From: Stenomitos rutilans HA7619-LM2
GTDB lineage: Bacteria > Cyanobacteriota > Cyanobacteriia > Leptolyngbyales > Leptolyngbyaceae
DNA: 64,000 nucleotides
Reading direction: 5' to 3'
NCBI GenBank assembly: GCA_019358945.1
Contig: JAHHIE010000024.1
Location: 1 to 64,000, forward strand
A model generated the notes under the pieces. That model ran no database searches, was not told where the DNA came from, and was given only the letters and a program-made list of their open reading frames with translations. Below, in pieces: positions 35,952 through 44,266 of the stretch; the first letter of the stretch is position 1; every line of letters starts with the position of its first letter. Made by a program: the position numbers and the translations under genes.

Positions 35952-36341
35952 TCAATCCGTCCGATCGCGCCGACCATTAGCTGGAGGGGCTTCGGCAAAG
36001 GTAAGACAATTGCCATTGAGATCCAGAACGGCAAACTCACGCAAGCCCCAATGTTTTGTGGCGAGCGCACCATTGGGATGAATTAAGTTCTGCGTTTGGT
36101 ATTCGTCGTAAAGTGCGTCGATGCCGCTGACGTTAATACGACAGCTTGTGTTTTCTGCTAACTGGCGATCGCTAGATAACCACAGGTGAATTTGCACACT
36201 ACCCCGATGCAGACCAGCATAGTCATCAGACTGAAAATCAGTCGTAAAGCCGAGCTTCTGTTGGTAAAAATCGATCGTCGCGGCAATGTCTACGGCTGGT
36301 AGCATAGGCACCGTGCTCAAGAACTTGGTTGCAGCATTCAT
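35952..36341 (-). CDS. VOC-family (glyoxalase/bleomycin-resistance fold) protein
   Basis: A 129-aa protein with the paired beta-alpha-beta-beta-beta units of the vicinal oxygen chelate fold: VPMLPAVDIAATIDFYQQKL (start of unit 1), QIHLWLSS with metal-ligand-like His, and FAVLDLNGNCLTFAE near the end. The resemblance is to bleomycin-binding-type proteins. No substrate can be assigned. ATG start, with GGTGAACAC in the ribosome-binding region. It precedes the Uma2 gene's far end without overlap. Confidence 0.82.
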   Translation of the reverse strand: MNAATKFLSTVPMLPAVDIAATIDFYQQKLGFTTDFQSDDYAGLHRGSVQIHLWLSSDRQLAENTSCRINVSGIDALYDEYQTQNLIHPNGALATKHWGLREFAVLDLNGNCLTFAEAPPANGRRDRTD

Positions 36342-36370
36342 GTGTTCACCTTTTATAGCCGATCGCTAGT

Positions 36371-37027
36371 TCAAATGCTGATCTCTTGCAGCCATGCACG
36401 CAACGATCGTAGTGCTGTCATCAACCCTAGCGCATCGCTTTCATCAATAAACTGGAGAATTCTACCCGCAGGCAAAAACGGAAACGCCAGACCATGAGTG
36501 ACGTGACTATAGTGTTGCTGGTCTAGCCTATAAATGTGTAGCTGCCCCTTCAAAAAATCATCTCCTGGTTGGCTGACATAGCGCCACACTTCAGGAACGT
36601 CTAACCTTGCGTAGAGCGAGAGTCTATCTAAGGTGCTCTGGCTGAGGGAAACGTCTAGAACCAAGTCTGGTGGTGGATCGAGAGCGAGGTCGATCGCCAC
36701 CTTTCCGTGAATCTGCTGTTCGTGCTGGATGTAATAGCCTGTATCGGGTTCTACAGCGATGCCCAAGTCTGGTCGCTTGAGTGTCAGTGCCTTGTAGCCT
36801 TCTACGGGCAACTTCATCACCTCTGCAAGCACGAGAATGAGCGACTCGATCAGCCTGTGGCAGCGATCGTGTTCCTCAAGTGGAGTCATCAGTTCTAGCC
36901 GACCCCGATCAAAGGTGAAGCGAGCCGTGCGATCGGTTCCCATTTCCATAAGCAGTGCTTCAAGCTGCTGCCAGCTTATTTTCTCCAGTACAAGGCGCTG
37001 TTCGCTGAGCTTTGGTTTCTTTGCCAT
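36371..37027 (-). CDS. Uma2-family (DUF820) putative endonuclease
   Basis: A 218-aa protein of a family greatly expanded in filamentous cyanobacteria. It has the PD-(D/E)XK-like core: FTFDRGRLELMTPLEEHDRC (about 37-56), LKRPDLGIAVEPDTGYYIQ, DPPPDLVLDVSLSQST (acidic catalytic position) and VPEVWRYVSQ. Members are often linked to mobile DNA, but no activity has been shown for most. ATG start; transcribed towards the VOC gene. Confidence 0.88.
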   Translation of the reverse strand: MAKKPKLSEQRLVLEKISWQQLEALLMEMGTDRTARFTFDRGRLELMTPLEEHDRCHRLIESLILVLAEVMKLPVEGYKALTLKRPDLGIAVEPDTGYYIQHEQQIHGKVAIDLALDPPPDLVLDVSLSQSTLDRLSLYARLDVPEVWRYVSQPGDDFLKGQLHIYRLDQQHYSHVTHGLAFPFLPAGRILQFIDESDALGLMTALRSLRAWLQEISI

Positions 37028-37111
37028 GTCCGTCTCTGGGCCACACGTTTCTTGATTCTATTAACGCATTGGAATGGCAAGGCGCGAAAGGCGGCAACTT
37101 TAAAGAGTCCC

Positions 37112-38116
37112 TTACTCAAGAGCGATCGTCTGCCCAGTCTCTGTTGATCGTCGCGCCGCATCTGCCACCTTCAACGTATACAGGCTTGCTTCAGGCGTGA
37201 CATACAGCGGTGTGCCGTTGATGAGATGATCCAACACCATTGCCGTATCTTTTGCAAAAAGACCCTGACGGGTAGCCAGCGCGATCGGTTGACTCCCTTC
37301 TGCCTTTAAGAGCAGGCCCTGATCCCCGTCAAAAATCAGCGCGCCCGTTTCTCCGTGCACTTCCATCTTGCGCTCCGGTAGCCACATGGCTTCCCCTTTG
37401 GCATAGACCACTTCTGCCAACAAGCCCGACTGAAAGCGCAACTGAGCCGCGCAGTAACAGGTCGTGTTGTGGGGCTCACTCCGGTCAGCGCGATCGCTAA
37501 ACTGAGCTTGACAGTTAACCGTTGCCACAGACCCAAACAGATCAATCAACCGATGCAGCCGCGACAGCGCACCAATTAGCGGGAAGCCAAACAATTCTGG
37601 TTGATACGTCCAGCGTTTTGGAGCGGGCCGTTCGGGCTTGATGGTGGCATAACGGGCATAAAACGGAGTGCCGATCGCGGACAACGACGCTTTCAGCGTT
37701 TGATGCATGCTGCCTAATAGCTCAATATGTTCGACGTGCAGTAGCCTCTTCTGAGCCTTGGCAAAGGCGATCAACTCCATTGCTTCGGCCACTTCTAGCG
37801 CCAATGGATATTCCACGATTACATGCTTCCCTGCGCCTAAGGCAGCTTGGACGATCGCGCCATGATCCCGATTTACCGTGGCGATGATGATGAGATCGAG
37901 AGACGATCGCTGCACGAGTTCCTGCCAGGTTGGGATCGCCTCTGCACCGTAGGTTTGGCTAAAAGCCTGAGTGGTTTCTAGCGTGTGTCCAGCCACAGCC
38001 GCTAGAGTCGCGCGTGGTTCTGCCTGGAATGCTTGCGATCGCAGCTTTGCCGCGTAGCCTGTACCTACTAAACCGACCTGTAGTGGCAGCGAATGAAGAG
38101 CCATAGATTCGAGCAT
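37112..38116 (-). CDS. bvdR: Gfo/Idh/MocA oxidoreductase, probable biliverdin reductase BvdR
   Basis: A 334-aa NAD(P)-dependent oxidoreductase. The Rossmann motif is VGLVGTGYAAKLR (about 14-26); IIIATVNRDHGAIVQAAL and HVIVEYPLAL contain the family's cofactor and substrate blocks. Features specific to cyanobacterial biliverdin reductases follow: LLHVEHIELLGSMHQ, FYARYATIKPERPAPKRWTY, FGFPLIGALSRLHRLIDLFG, and TRQGLFAKDTAMVLDHLING with PLYVTPEASLYTL. BvdR reduces biliverdin IXalpha to bilirubin and is tied to phycobilisome biosynthesis. ATG at 38116 or, equally, at 38104. A long hairpin (38149-38190) lies in its leader. A generic sugar dehydrogenase is the alternative. Confidence 0.78.
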   Translation of the reverse strand: MLESMALHSLPLQVGLVGTGYAAKLRSQAFQAEPRATLAAVAGHTLETTQAFSQTYGAEAIPTWQELVQRSSLDLIIIATVNRDHGAIVQAALGAGKHVIVEYPLALEVAEAMELIAFAKAQKRLLHVEHIELLGSMHQTLKASLSAIGTPFYARYATIKPERPAPKRWTYQPELFGFPLIGALSRLHRLIDLFGSVATVNCQAQFSDRADRSEPHNTTCYCAAQLRFQSGLLAEVVYAKGEAMWLPERKMEVHGETGALIFDGDQGLLLKAEGSQPIALATRQGLFAKDTAMVLDHLINGTPLYVTPEASLYTLKVADAARRSTETGQTIALE

Positions 38117-38148
38117 GAGTCACGTCTTGAATAGTCCTGCTATCAAAC

Positions 38149-38190
38149 GTAAACGGTAGAGGACAACTCAAGCCGTCTTCTACCGTTTAC
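38149..38190. promoter_or_regulatory. Perfect 12-bp inverted repeat in the bvdR leader
   Basis: Arms GTAAACGGTAGA and TCTACCGTTTAC with an 18-base spacer lie 33 bases upstream of the bvdR ATG. On the plus strand TTGTTTT follows, on the minus strand no T-run. It may be an operator or a leader hairpin; its role is open. Confidence 0.35.
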
Positions 38191-38267
38191 TTGTTTTAAT
38201 ACAGAGGTTTGCAGCGAAATGAAGTAGCGATCGAAGACTGGAAGCCTTATTTGTAGCTATTTTCGCG

Positions 38268-38320
38268 TCTGACTCCTGACTTCTGACTCCTGACTTCTGA
38301 CTCCTGAATCCCGCTAGAGA
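38268..38320. repeat. CTCCTGA/TTCTGA tandem repeats
   Basis: Four to five units of GACTCCTGACTTCT in the gap between bvdR and the CHRD gene. Same family as the insert in the HTH gene at 42250-42328. Confidence 0.8.
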
Positions 38321-38370
38321 TTGCCAACAGGACTGACACCGTTTCTCTGCATTATGGCTAGCGACAATGC

Positions 38371-39039
38371 TCAGTAAGCTTTGAAGATGCCACGCAATTC
38401 TCCAGCGCGGTTTTGCTTGGTGTGGAGATCTACGTAGAGTGTGCCGCTCGTAAGCGCTTGCAGTTGCTCGTCTGTGAGGGTGTATTCGCCCATAAACCGA
38501 CCGCTGAGTGAATCTGCCCCACCTTGGACTATGAGCGCGTATTGAAACGGGCCATTTTTTGAAGGTTCGCCTTTGTGAACATGGATGCCTGACGTGATGT
38601 TGGGGTTGGGTGGGTTCAGGGGATCAGTTGCGTAGTCGCGCAGGGGACTGGTTAAGCCACTGAAATCACCCCGAATGACGAGGCGATTGCCGATAAGAGC
38701 CGCTCCTGCTGTGCCAAAGGCAGTGGTCGAAGCTACGCTGGGCACAACGCTATTTCCTGACATTACAGCGACGTATCTCGTGATACTGGTGGTGGGCAAT
38801 GGAGCCATATCTGTTGTCGGCGGTGCTGCCTCTGCTTGAGCCAGAAGTACCGTTTCGGCTTCTTGCAACTGCGCTTCTAGGTGATTGGTGACATTGATCG
38901 ATCGCGGACTAACGGATGCTGGGGCTGTGAGCCAACGTGCTACCCCCTGGCTCATAGACGGTGATGAAATGCCGACCAGGAGCAAGCAAGTCATGACTCC
39001 CAGCATTAGATTGACAAAACCCTTTCTGCGTTTACTCAT
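38371..39039 (-). CDS. Secreted CHRD-domain protein
   Basis: A 222-aa protein from the ATG at 39039 (MSKRRKGFVNLMLGVMTCLL), which starts with a signal peptide: basic N-region, then a hydrophobic stretch (LMLGVMTCLLLVGISS). A linker to about residue 80 contains an Ala/Glu-rich helix. The CHRD domain covers about 90-222: VAVMSGNSVVPSVAS, SGIHVHKGEPSKNGP, and the terminal SGTLYVDLHTKQNRAGELRG. The domain is found in BMP-antagonist chordin and in secreted bacterial proteins of unknown role. A long N-terminal extension to 39174 has no signal peptide and is disregarded. Confidence 0.8.
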   Translation of the reverse strand: MSKRRKGFVNLMLGVMTCLLLVGISSPSMSQGVARWLTAPASVSPRSINVTNHLEAQLQEAETVLLAQAEAAPPTTDMAPLPTTSITRYVAVMSGNSVVPSVASTTAFGTAGAALIGNRLVIRGDFSGLTSPLRDYATDPLNPPNPNITSGIHVHKGEPSKNGPFQYALIVQGGADSLSGRFMGEYTLTDEQLQALTSGTLYVDLHTKQNRAGELRGIFKAY

Positions 39040-39619
39040 GATTTTTTCTGTGATGGTGAATGATAATTGGCGTGTCTTGAGCCTCTGGGCTCTGGCTTGA
39101 GGCATCAAAACTAAGTGCCTTTGCTGCTGCACGATCGCAAGATCTGCGCAGGTTTCTTCACTTTTGCAAGGCATTCTACAGATTCAATACGGCTTTCCGG
39201 GCCGATTGGATGCACTGCGATGCAAAAAACGACTGAATCTTTGCGTTTCTACAACAAGGTTGAAAGTTTTTGCGGTGGTCGGGTTGGCAACGCACTTTAT
39301 AGAGGGTTCAGGTGCGTCAACAAGCGCATTTCCTAGGTTCCAAGCAAGACTTGAGGGCAGTAAGATACTTAGTCAGCCCATATTGATCCCAACAAAAGCA
39401 GTGTGCAATGGGTTGTCATATAAGCTAACTAGATTAAACCTGGTACTTTTATTACGAATACCATTCATCCCACTGATGGATTGGCGTTTCTAAAGCTGTT
39501 GTTTTCCCGTAGTATCAAGAGTAAAGCTGATTCAGGAAGCAGTCTTTATATACACAGAGCTACAGAGCCAGCTTCCAATGAGCTTAGAGTGCTGTTTCCA
39601 TTATTGAGAGGACCACTGC
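39040..39619. other. Gap between the CHRD gene and petF
   Basis: About 580 bases. I see no convincing gene or RNA. The last 200 bases must contain the ferredoxin promoter and leader. Confidence 0.3.
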
Positions 39620-39919
39620 ATGGCAACTTTTAAGGTCACGTTAGTCAACGAGGCCGAAGGGCTGAATACAACGATTGAGGTTCCTGAAGACGAATACATT
39701 CTTGATGCAGCTGAAGAACAAGGGCTTGACCTTCCTTACTCTTGCAGAGCAGGCGCTTGTTCGACTTGCGCTGGCAAGCTGAAGGACGGCACCGTTGATC
39801 AATCTGACCAATCTTTCCTGGATGATGATCAGATCGAGGCTGGATATGTGCTGACCTGTGTGGCTTACCCCACCTCTGATTGCACGATTATCACGCATCA
39901 AGAAGAAGAGCTGTACTAA
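39620..39919 (+). CDS. petF: [2Fe-2S] ferredoxin, plant type
   Basis: The 99-aa ferredoxin is the main soluble electron acceptor of photosystem I. The cluster ligands are in [13 protein letters not shown] (Cys 41, 46, 49) and [11 protein letters not shown] (Cys 79). The family start [20 protein letters not shown] and the acidic surface ([16 protein letters not shown]) for binding ferredoxin-NADP reductase are present, as is the C-terminal HQEEELY. GAGAGGA lies ten bases before the ATG. It is followed by a clear terminator, so it is monocistronic. Whether it is the principal PetF or a paralogue cannot be decided here. Confidence 0.95.
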   Translation: MATFKVTLVNEAEGLNTTIEVPEDEYILDAAEEQGLDLPYSCRAGACSTCAGKLKDGTVDQSDQSFLDDDQIEAGYVLTCVAYPTSDCTIITHQEEELY

Positions 39920-39952
39920 CTGCACACCTTAGTTAAATCAATCATCGGATGA

Positions 39953-39988
39953 GAGGTGAAGAGCGCCTGATTCTCTTTGCCTCTTTTT
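39953..39988 (+). terminator. Rho-independent terminator of petF
   Basis: Arms GAGGTGAAGAG and CTCTTTGCCTC (11 pairs, two G-U) with a 9-base loop, then TTTTT. It starts 34 bases after the stop codon. Confidence 0.75.
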
Positions 39989-40044
39989 GATGACTTTATT
40001 TCTGAGCTGGCTTGTACCAAACGCTGTTTCGGCAATGGCTTTAT

Positions 40045-41757
40045 CTAGCCACCGTTACCCTTGTCTTGCTCCCCACGCCAAAAGGTGATGGCATCACTGA
40101 TGGTCTGTAGTTTGGTGCCAGGGTAGTAGAAATTGAGAATACGATCGCTCGACCAGCCTAACTTACCCAGGTGATAGGTTCCGGTTTGGCTGAGTCCAAC
40201 ACCATGCCCCAAACCGCCGCCAACAAAGGTATAGCCTTGCAGCGTTCGGTTGGCACCATACAGCGGTTCTAAATAAAAGAGGGTGCTGTTAGGGGCATAG
40301 AGCGCGACCAGAATATCGTCTTTGTCCAGGATGACAGTGCCACGATCGGTCGTTGCGGTCACTTGCAAGACACGCCCAGCAGACGATCGACGGGTCACGG
40401 CAAGGCGCTGAATGGTCTTAAAGTTCGCTAGGGGACTTTTGTTTGCGACAAGGTAGCGCCGCAAGTCCTGACTGAGTGCTTCAAGCGAGTTGTTAATACG
40501 CCAGCGAAACATTTCACCACCCGCCTCATTAAACCCCTTCGTCTGACTAATGAAGCGGCGAAAATTTTGCTCATCTGCCAAGCTCTGGCGGGATAAATCC
40601 CAGAGATTGCCAACCGAGTCGATGATGGCTCGCAGGTAAGGTCGCTCGGCACCCGACCACACATCGTTAAACGGAGCCGTAATTCCGCCTGTAGACGAGG
40701 AATAAACGGCATCCACTAGCTCATTGTTGTAGGTTAAAACCTTGCCACGAGTGGCTGCGATCGCCTGATCAGTCGCGGGATGAACGCCAGAAAGACCGTT
40801 GTAGACCTGGCATTGGGTATCGGCACAAAGCTGGTAGCCATCGATCGCAAAGCGGCGCAAATTGCGAAGGGCGTAGGTGCGTGCCAGGATTGCCTGTACC
40901 TGGAGGACGGGTTGCACGGCCCATGTCCCAATTTCGTAGGGCACCACACCGCGCAGGTAGGCTTCCAGAGGCACCTGGTTGACCAGGGTATAAGTGCCGT
41001 AGGTATTGGGTTGCAACCGCATACTGCCTGCGTAGAGATTCCGGGTTTTGTCACCGCTCTTTTGAATCACTCGAATGATCCCCTGTCCAGCGGTGATGTC
41101 GATGCGATCGCGAGTGTAGCGGTAGCCGTTCACAACTAGCGAGGCACGGGGCTGCTTCGGCAAAAGCTGCGTATCAATGTAAGCCGTTTGCATACCTTGT
41201 GCTTGTAAGCTTTGCAGCAGCAGTCGGCGCAGGAGAGGACTGTTGTACGTCTCTCTTTTTGCCCACACCTGCCAACGTTGCGGCTGGGCCACTTCGACGG
41301 GGATACCTTGAGCAACCCAGCGGTTGGCGCTATCTTCAGCACTCTCAAAACTCCGGTGGGTGCTGAGGACTACCCGCTCCTGTAGCATCGGTTCGGGTAG
41401 GGGCTGTTGCACCACATCCAGGTTGGCACTCGTGGCGCTAACAGTTTGCTCTTTCCCCTGCGTCTCAAAGCGAAACGTGAGCCGATCGCCCGCTGCGGCC
41501 TCTAAGGTCAGTGCATCCGTCGTCTTGCTACCAAAGCGCTGCTCAATGCCAATTTGCAGATCGATATCCTTACGAGTGGCGGCAACTCCCACCTCTGCGG
41601 CTGAGCTTAGCGCACATGCCACCGCCAGCGCTGCCCAGGCCATCCTTTGTGGCGAGAGAACTTGCGGCGAGAAGTCCGAGAAGGCAGACAACCGGAAGGA
41701 AACCTGGAAGTAGTGATCTCGTTGCATCTGACGAAAGCGCTTTAACGGTGACTCCAT
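40045..41757 (-). CDS. SpoIID/LytB-domain protein
   Basis: A 570-aa protein from the ATG at 41757. Residues about 39-58 are a hydrophobic signal/anchor (MAWAALAVACALSSAAEVG). The middle contains an SPOR-like segment (HRSFESAEDSANRWVAQGIP). The SpoIID domain follows: LVNQVPLEAYLRGVVPYEIG, WAVQPVLQVQAILARTYALRN, VDAVYSSSTGGITA and GHGVGLSQTGTYHLGKLG. SpoIID cleaves denuded glycan strands in sporulating Firmicutes; cyanobacterial homologues are thought to act on peptidoglycan. An earlier GTG at 41811 would overlap the upstream gene by 20 bases. Confidence 0.88.
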   Translation of the reverse strand: MESPLKRFRQMQRDHYFQVSFRLSAFSDFSPQVLSPQRMAWAALAVACALSSAAEVGVAATRKDIDLQIGIEQRFGSKTTDALTLEAAAGDRLTFRFETQGKEQTVSATSANLDVVQQPLPEPMLQERVVLSTHRSFESAEDSANRWVAQGIPVEVAQPQRWQVWAKRETYNSPLLRRLLLQSLQAQGMQTAYIDTQLLPKQPRASLVVNGYRYTRDRIDITAGQGIIRVIQKSGDKTRNLYAGSMRLQPNTYGTYTLVNQVPLEAYLRGVVPYEIGTWAVQPVLQVQAILARTYALRNLRRFAIDGYQLCADTQCQVYNGLSGVHPATDQAIAATRGKVLTYNNELVDAVYSSSTGGITAPFNDVWSGAERPYLRAIIDSVGNLWDLSRQSLADEQNFRRFISQTKGFNEAGGEMFRWRINNSLEALSQDLRRYLVANKSPLANFKTIQRLAVTRRSSAGRVLQVTATTDRGTVILDKDDILVALYAPNSTLFYLEPLYGANRTLQGYTFVGGGLGHGVGLSQTGTYHLGKLGWSSDRILNFYYPGTKLQTISDAITFWRGEQDKGNGG

Positions 41758-41791
41758 CCTACGATAGTGTTCCTTAAAGGAAATGGCTTGG

Positions 41792-42541
41792 TTAAGTTGG
41801 CCCGATCGCACTCACCTTTGCCCGGTAAAGCAAGCGATCGCCCTGACGATAGCCTGTATAGCGCACTTTGACACGATCGCCCAGCTGAACATTGTCCGAC
41901 TGAAAACCGCTTAGTTGAGCAGTGTCCCCCATGAGTTGATGCTGCTGGGGGTCATAGGGCACTTCTGCACCTACGGGCGCGATCCGCTCAATCCCCCACC
42001 TTTCCAATAACGTATCCAACGGGCGCAGTAACGGCAGCAGTTTGACCGCAGGCGCTTGCGGATTTTGTTGAGCAGCATAGGCAGCAGTGGGCAACTGAAG
42101 CAACAGAGACTCTAGCGTTTGCACACTTTCTTGCTGAAATTCTTGCCACAAGGTTTGGCGCTGTTGTGCGAGTTGCTGCTGAAGGCGATCGTACTCCTGC
42201 CACAAATCTGATAATTCTTGCAATGATGCATCAGGTTGATTTTCAAGTTCTACCCCCTGACTCCTGACTCCTGGCTCCTGGCTTCTGGCTCCTGCCTCCT
42301 GGCTCCTGGCTCCTGCCTCCTGCCCTTCTTCATCCCACATCTCTAGCAGTTCCACCACCGACACCTGCAACACCCGACTCAGCTTCAGCAGTGACCCAAC
42401 ACGCACCTGAGCGATTTCCCCTCGCCGTAAGCGCAAAAGCTGCTTTTCTGATACGTTAGCAGCCCGACTTAACGCCTTAAAACTGGAAAAACCCACCGAT
42501 CGCATTAATATGCGCAAGCGGTGGGTAACATCTTGAGACAT
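41792..42541 (-). CDS. HTH protein with GrpE-like C-terminal domain and repeat insertion
   Basis: A 249-aa protein. Residues 1-70 are an XRE-type HTH (AANVSEKQLLRLRRGEIAQV; SLLKLSRVLQVSVVELLEMW). Residues about 108-160 form a long coiled coil (WQEYDRLQQQLAQQRQTLWQ). The C-terminal part (LLPLLRPLDTLLERWGIERI; VKVRYTGYRQGDRLLYRAKV) resembles the GrpE-like beta domain found in cyanobacterial HTH proteins. Between HTH and coiled coil, residues about 72-97 (EEGQEAGARSQEAGARSQEP and so on) are encoded by CTCCTGGCTCCTGCC-type repeats (42250-42328). The target is unknown. ATG start; the SpoIID gene follows closely. Confidence 0.75.
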   Translation of the reverse strand: MSQDVTHRLRILMRSVGFSSFKALSRAANVSEKQLLRLRRGEIAQVRVGSLLKLSRVLQVSVVELLEMWDEEGQEAGARSQEAGARSQEPGVRSQGVELENQPDASLQELSDLWQEYDRLQQQLAQQRQTLWQEFQQESVQTLESLLLQLPTAAYAAQQNPQAPAVKLLPLLRPLDTLLERWGIERIAPVGAEVPYDPQQHQLMGDTAQLSGFQSDNVQLGDRVKVRYTGYRQGDRLLYRAKVSAIGPT

Positions 42542-42587
42542 AGACGAAAAGGTTTTAGCTAAGCGTCTTGAATTTTAAATGGCTCAT

Positions 42588-42655
42588 CTAACTCAAAACT
42601 CAAAACTCAAAACTCTTAACTTTCCAGCCCTCTTAACTTTCCAGCTCTCTTAGCC
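42588..42655. repeat. CTCAAAA heptamers and TTAACTTTCCAG repeats
   Basis: Four ACTCAAA heptamers in tandem, then CTCTTAACTTTCCAGCC twice. The repeat runs right up to the dps stop codon. Confidence 0.85.
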
Positions 42656-43141
42656 TTCCAAAAGGCTTCTCAGCATCCAGGCAGTCTTTTCATGTACTTG
42701 CATCCGCTGGGTCAATAGGTCAGCGGTTGGCTCGTCGTTGACCTGCTCAAGGGTGGGGAAGATCGATCGGGCTGTCCGTACCACCGCTTCTTGCCCTTCC
42801 ACCAGTTCACGAATCATATCTTCTGCTTTGGGCACACCCGCTGTTTCGGGGATTGAGCTTAACCGCGCAAACTCCGAATAGGTGCCTGGAGCAGGGAAAC
42901 CAAGCGCTCGAATGCGTTCAGCAATGAGGTCTACTGCGGCAGCTAACTCGGTATACTGCCCTTCAAACATCAGGTGGAGCGTCTGGAACATAGGCCCTGT
43001 CACGTTCCAGTGAAAGTTGTGGGTCTTAAGGTAAAGCGAATAGGTGTCTGCCAGTAGATGAGAAAGCCCTTCTGCGATCGCGCCTCTTGATTTTTCGTCA
43101 ATGCCGATGTCAATTGGCATTACTGTGGTTGGAACTGCCAT
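42650..43141 (-). CDS. dps: Dps-family DNA-binding ferritin
   Basis: A 163-aa mini-ferritin that oxidises Fe(II) with hydrogen peroxide and stores iron in a dodecamer, protecting DNA. The shared-site ferroxidase ligands are in [16 protein letters not shown] (His) and [20 protein letters not shown] (Asp/Glu). ATG at 43141 with GGAG-like GGAGGATC just before it (GAGGATCGT on the minus strand). The sulfiredoxin gene upstream suggests a shared redox-stress neighbourhood, though they are not an operon (320-base gap). Confidence 0.93.
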   Translation of the reverse strand: MAVPTTVMPIDIGIDEKSRGAIAEGLSHLLADTYSLYLKTHNFHWNVTGPMFQTLHLMFEGQYTELAAAVDLIAERIRALGFPAPGTYSEFARLSSIPETAGVPKAEDMIRELVEGQEAVVRTARSIFPTLEQVNDEPTADLLTQRMQVHEKTAWMLRSLLEG

Positions 43142-43463
43142 ACGATCCTCCGAATAAGATGAAAACTCGATTGAACTGGAGCTAATGATTGGATTGAGTT
43201 AATGAAACTTGTAGAGGTGCGAAACACGCTCTGTTTCGATACCTGAAGTGCACTCAGCTTTGGGTCGGGTGGTGCTATTACTGAAACGTGTCAAAAATAC
43301 AGTTCAATGACTCGTCTCATTCACAAGGTCTGCGGTTAGTTTATAGCTGTTTTTCCTTCCAAACTACACCCGGACAGACTACATCTTAAAACCACCCTTG
43401 CTACCTTACACCGTGCACCCAACCTCATGGTGTTGTGGCTGACAGTCCGAAAAAGGTACAAGC
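43142..43463. other. Gap between dps and sulfiredoxin
   Basis: About 320 bases upstream of dps. It must contain the dps promoter. I see no gene. Confidence 0.35.
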
Positions 43464-43727
43464 TTAAGCCAAATGACGTTGCAAAACTGCACGGGGTGCA
43501 CGACGCACTCGGCAAAGAATCGTTTCTTGCCCTAAACGGCTACAGGCTTCATACCGATGACACCCAGAGAAACCGTAGTATTCGCCATCAACCTCTAGCA
43601 CGTCGATTGGCTCCTGTAGCCCAATTTCTTGAATCGACTCCATAAGAGCAGCTACTTTGGTTTGATCATTCTGCCGAAACAAGGGGCGGCGAATTTTGCT
43701 GATTGGGATTGCTTCTACTCTGACCAT
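43464..43727 (-). CDS. srx: Sulfiredoxin
   Basis: An 87-aa enzyme that uses ATP to rescue over-oxidised 2-Cys peroxiredoxin (Cys-SO2H). The diagnostic motif is YYGFSGCHRYEA, with the catalytic Cys and the ATP-binding His-Arg. The fold is a ParB-like domain, so automatic annotation often says ParB; the Cys and the short length decide it. ALMESIQEIGLQEPIDVLEV is typical. The ATG at 43727 has AAAGGAT immediately upstream and fits the family start MVRVxxIPxSxIRRPL; an ATG at 43745 would add six residues. Confidence 0.92.
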   Translation of the reverse strand: MVRVEAIPISKIRRPLFRQNDQTKVAALMESIQEIGLQEPIDVLEVDGEYYGFSGCHRYEACSRLGQETILCRVRRAPRAVLQRHLA

Positions 43728-43859
43728 ATCCTTTATCTTTCGCATTCACTCTTAAATCATACTCGTTATGACTACGGATTGCAACAAGGCTGAAGGGGAC
43801 GGGGAGTAGAGCTAAAGGATAAAGGCTAAACGTCGATTTAGATGGGGTTTGTACAGAGA

Positions 43860-43975
43860 TTCTAAAGGCTAAAGGTAGAAGCTGATCGCTGACCGCTGAC
43901 CGCTTAAAAGCTAATCCTTCATTTGTTTATCCTTCGCCCCTCTCCCCTTTCCCCTCGCTTCATTTTTCGCCGTTA
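43860..43975. repeat. Repeat mosaic upstream of the cobalamin riboswitch
   Basis: TGATCGCTGACCGCTGACCGC units, then CCCCTCTCCCCTTTCCCC pyrimidine units. Same families as elsewhere in the window. Confidence 0.65.
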
Positions 43976-44003
43976 ACCAGCCATGAGCTACAATACGCAA
44001 GCC

Positions 44004-44256
44004 ACTTCAGGTTCTCTGGGAAACAGCCCAGACACGGTTAGCAACGTCTAACCGAGGGAAAGTCCGGTGCTTTTGTTAACGCAAAAAAGTCCGGCACTGT
44101 GCCGCAACTGTGAAGAACAAGGTACAAGAGCTAGGGGATGGGGTAGAAGGAGCATTAAACGCTTCCCTAACCCCTGAACCCTAACCCCTTACCCCATTCC
44201 AAGTCAGAATGCCTGCTTGAAGTCACAAACCCCATCACGCCTGCGACACACAGGCG
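44004..44256 (+). promoter_or_regulatory. Cobalamin riboswitch
   Basis: Conserved elements appear in order: a P1 arm (ACTTCA, 44004-44009, pairing with TGAAGT, 44218-44223), GGGAAAGTCCGGTG (44056-44069), the B12-box region CCGGCACTGTGCCGCAACTG (44091-44110) and GTCAGAATGCCTGC (44203-44216). The peripheral arm 44128-44200 is long and contains AACCCCT/AACCCTA repeats. A separate hairpin CGCCTG-CGACACA-CAGGCG (44238-44256) lies ten bases before the ATG; its loop could pair with CTGTG of the B12-box loop and its 3' arm covers the only ribosome-binding-site-like AGG. Translational control is therefore likely; this is inferred from layout. Confidence 0.85.
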
Positions 44257-44266
44257 AAAGTTAACG

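Noticed and set aside
38149-38190. Terminator of the CHRD gene
   Set aside because: It lies 180 bases past that gene's stop and has no T-run on the relevant strand.
39040-39174. N-terminal extension of the CHRD protein
   Set aside because: It would bury the signal peptide behind 45 non-conserved residues.
43464-43727. ParB-like nuclease/partition protein
   Set aside because: The GFSGCHRYEA motif, the short length and the cyanobacterial context identify sulfiredoxin; only the fold is ParB-like.
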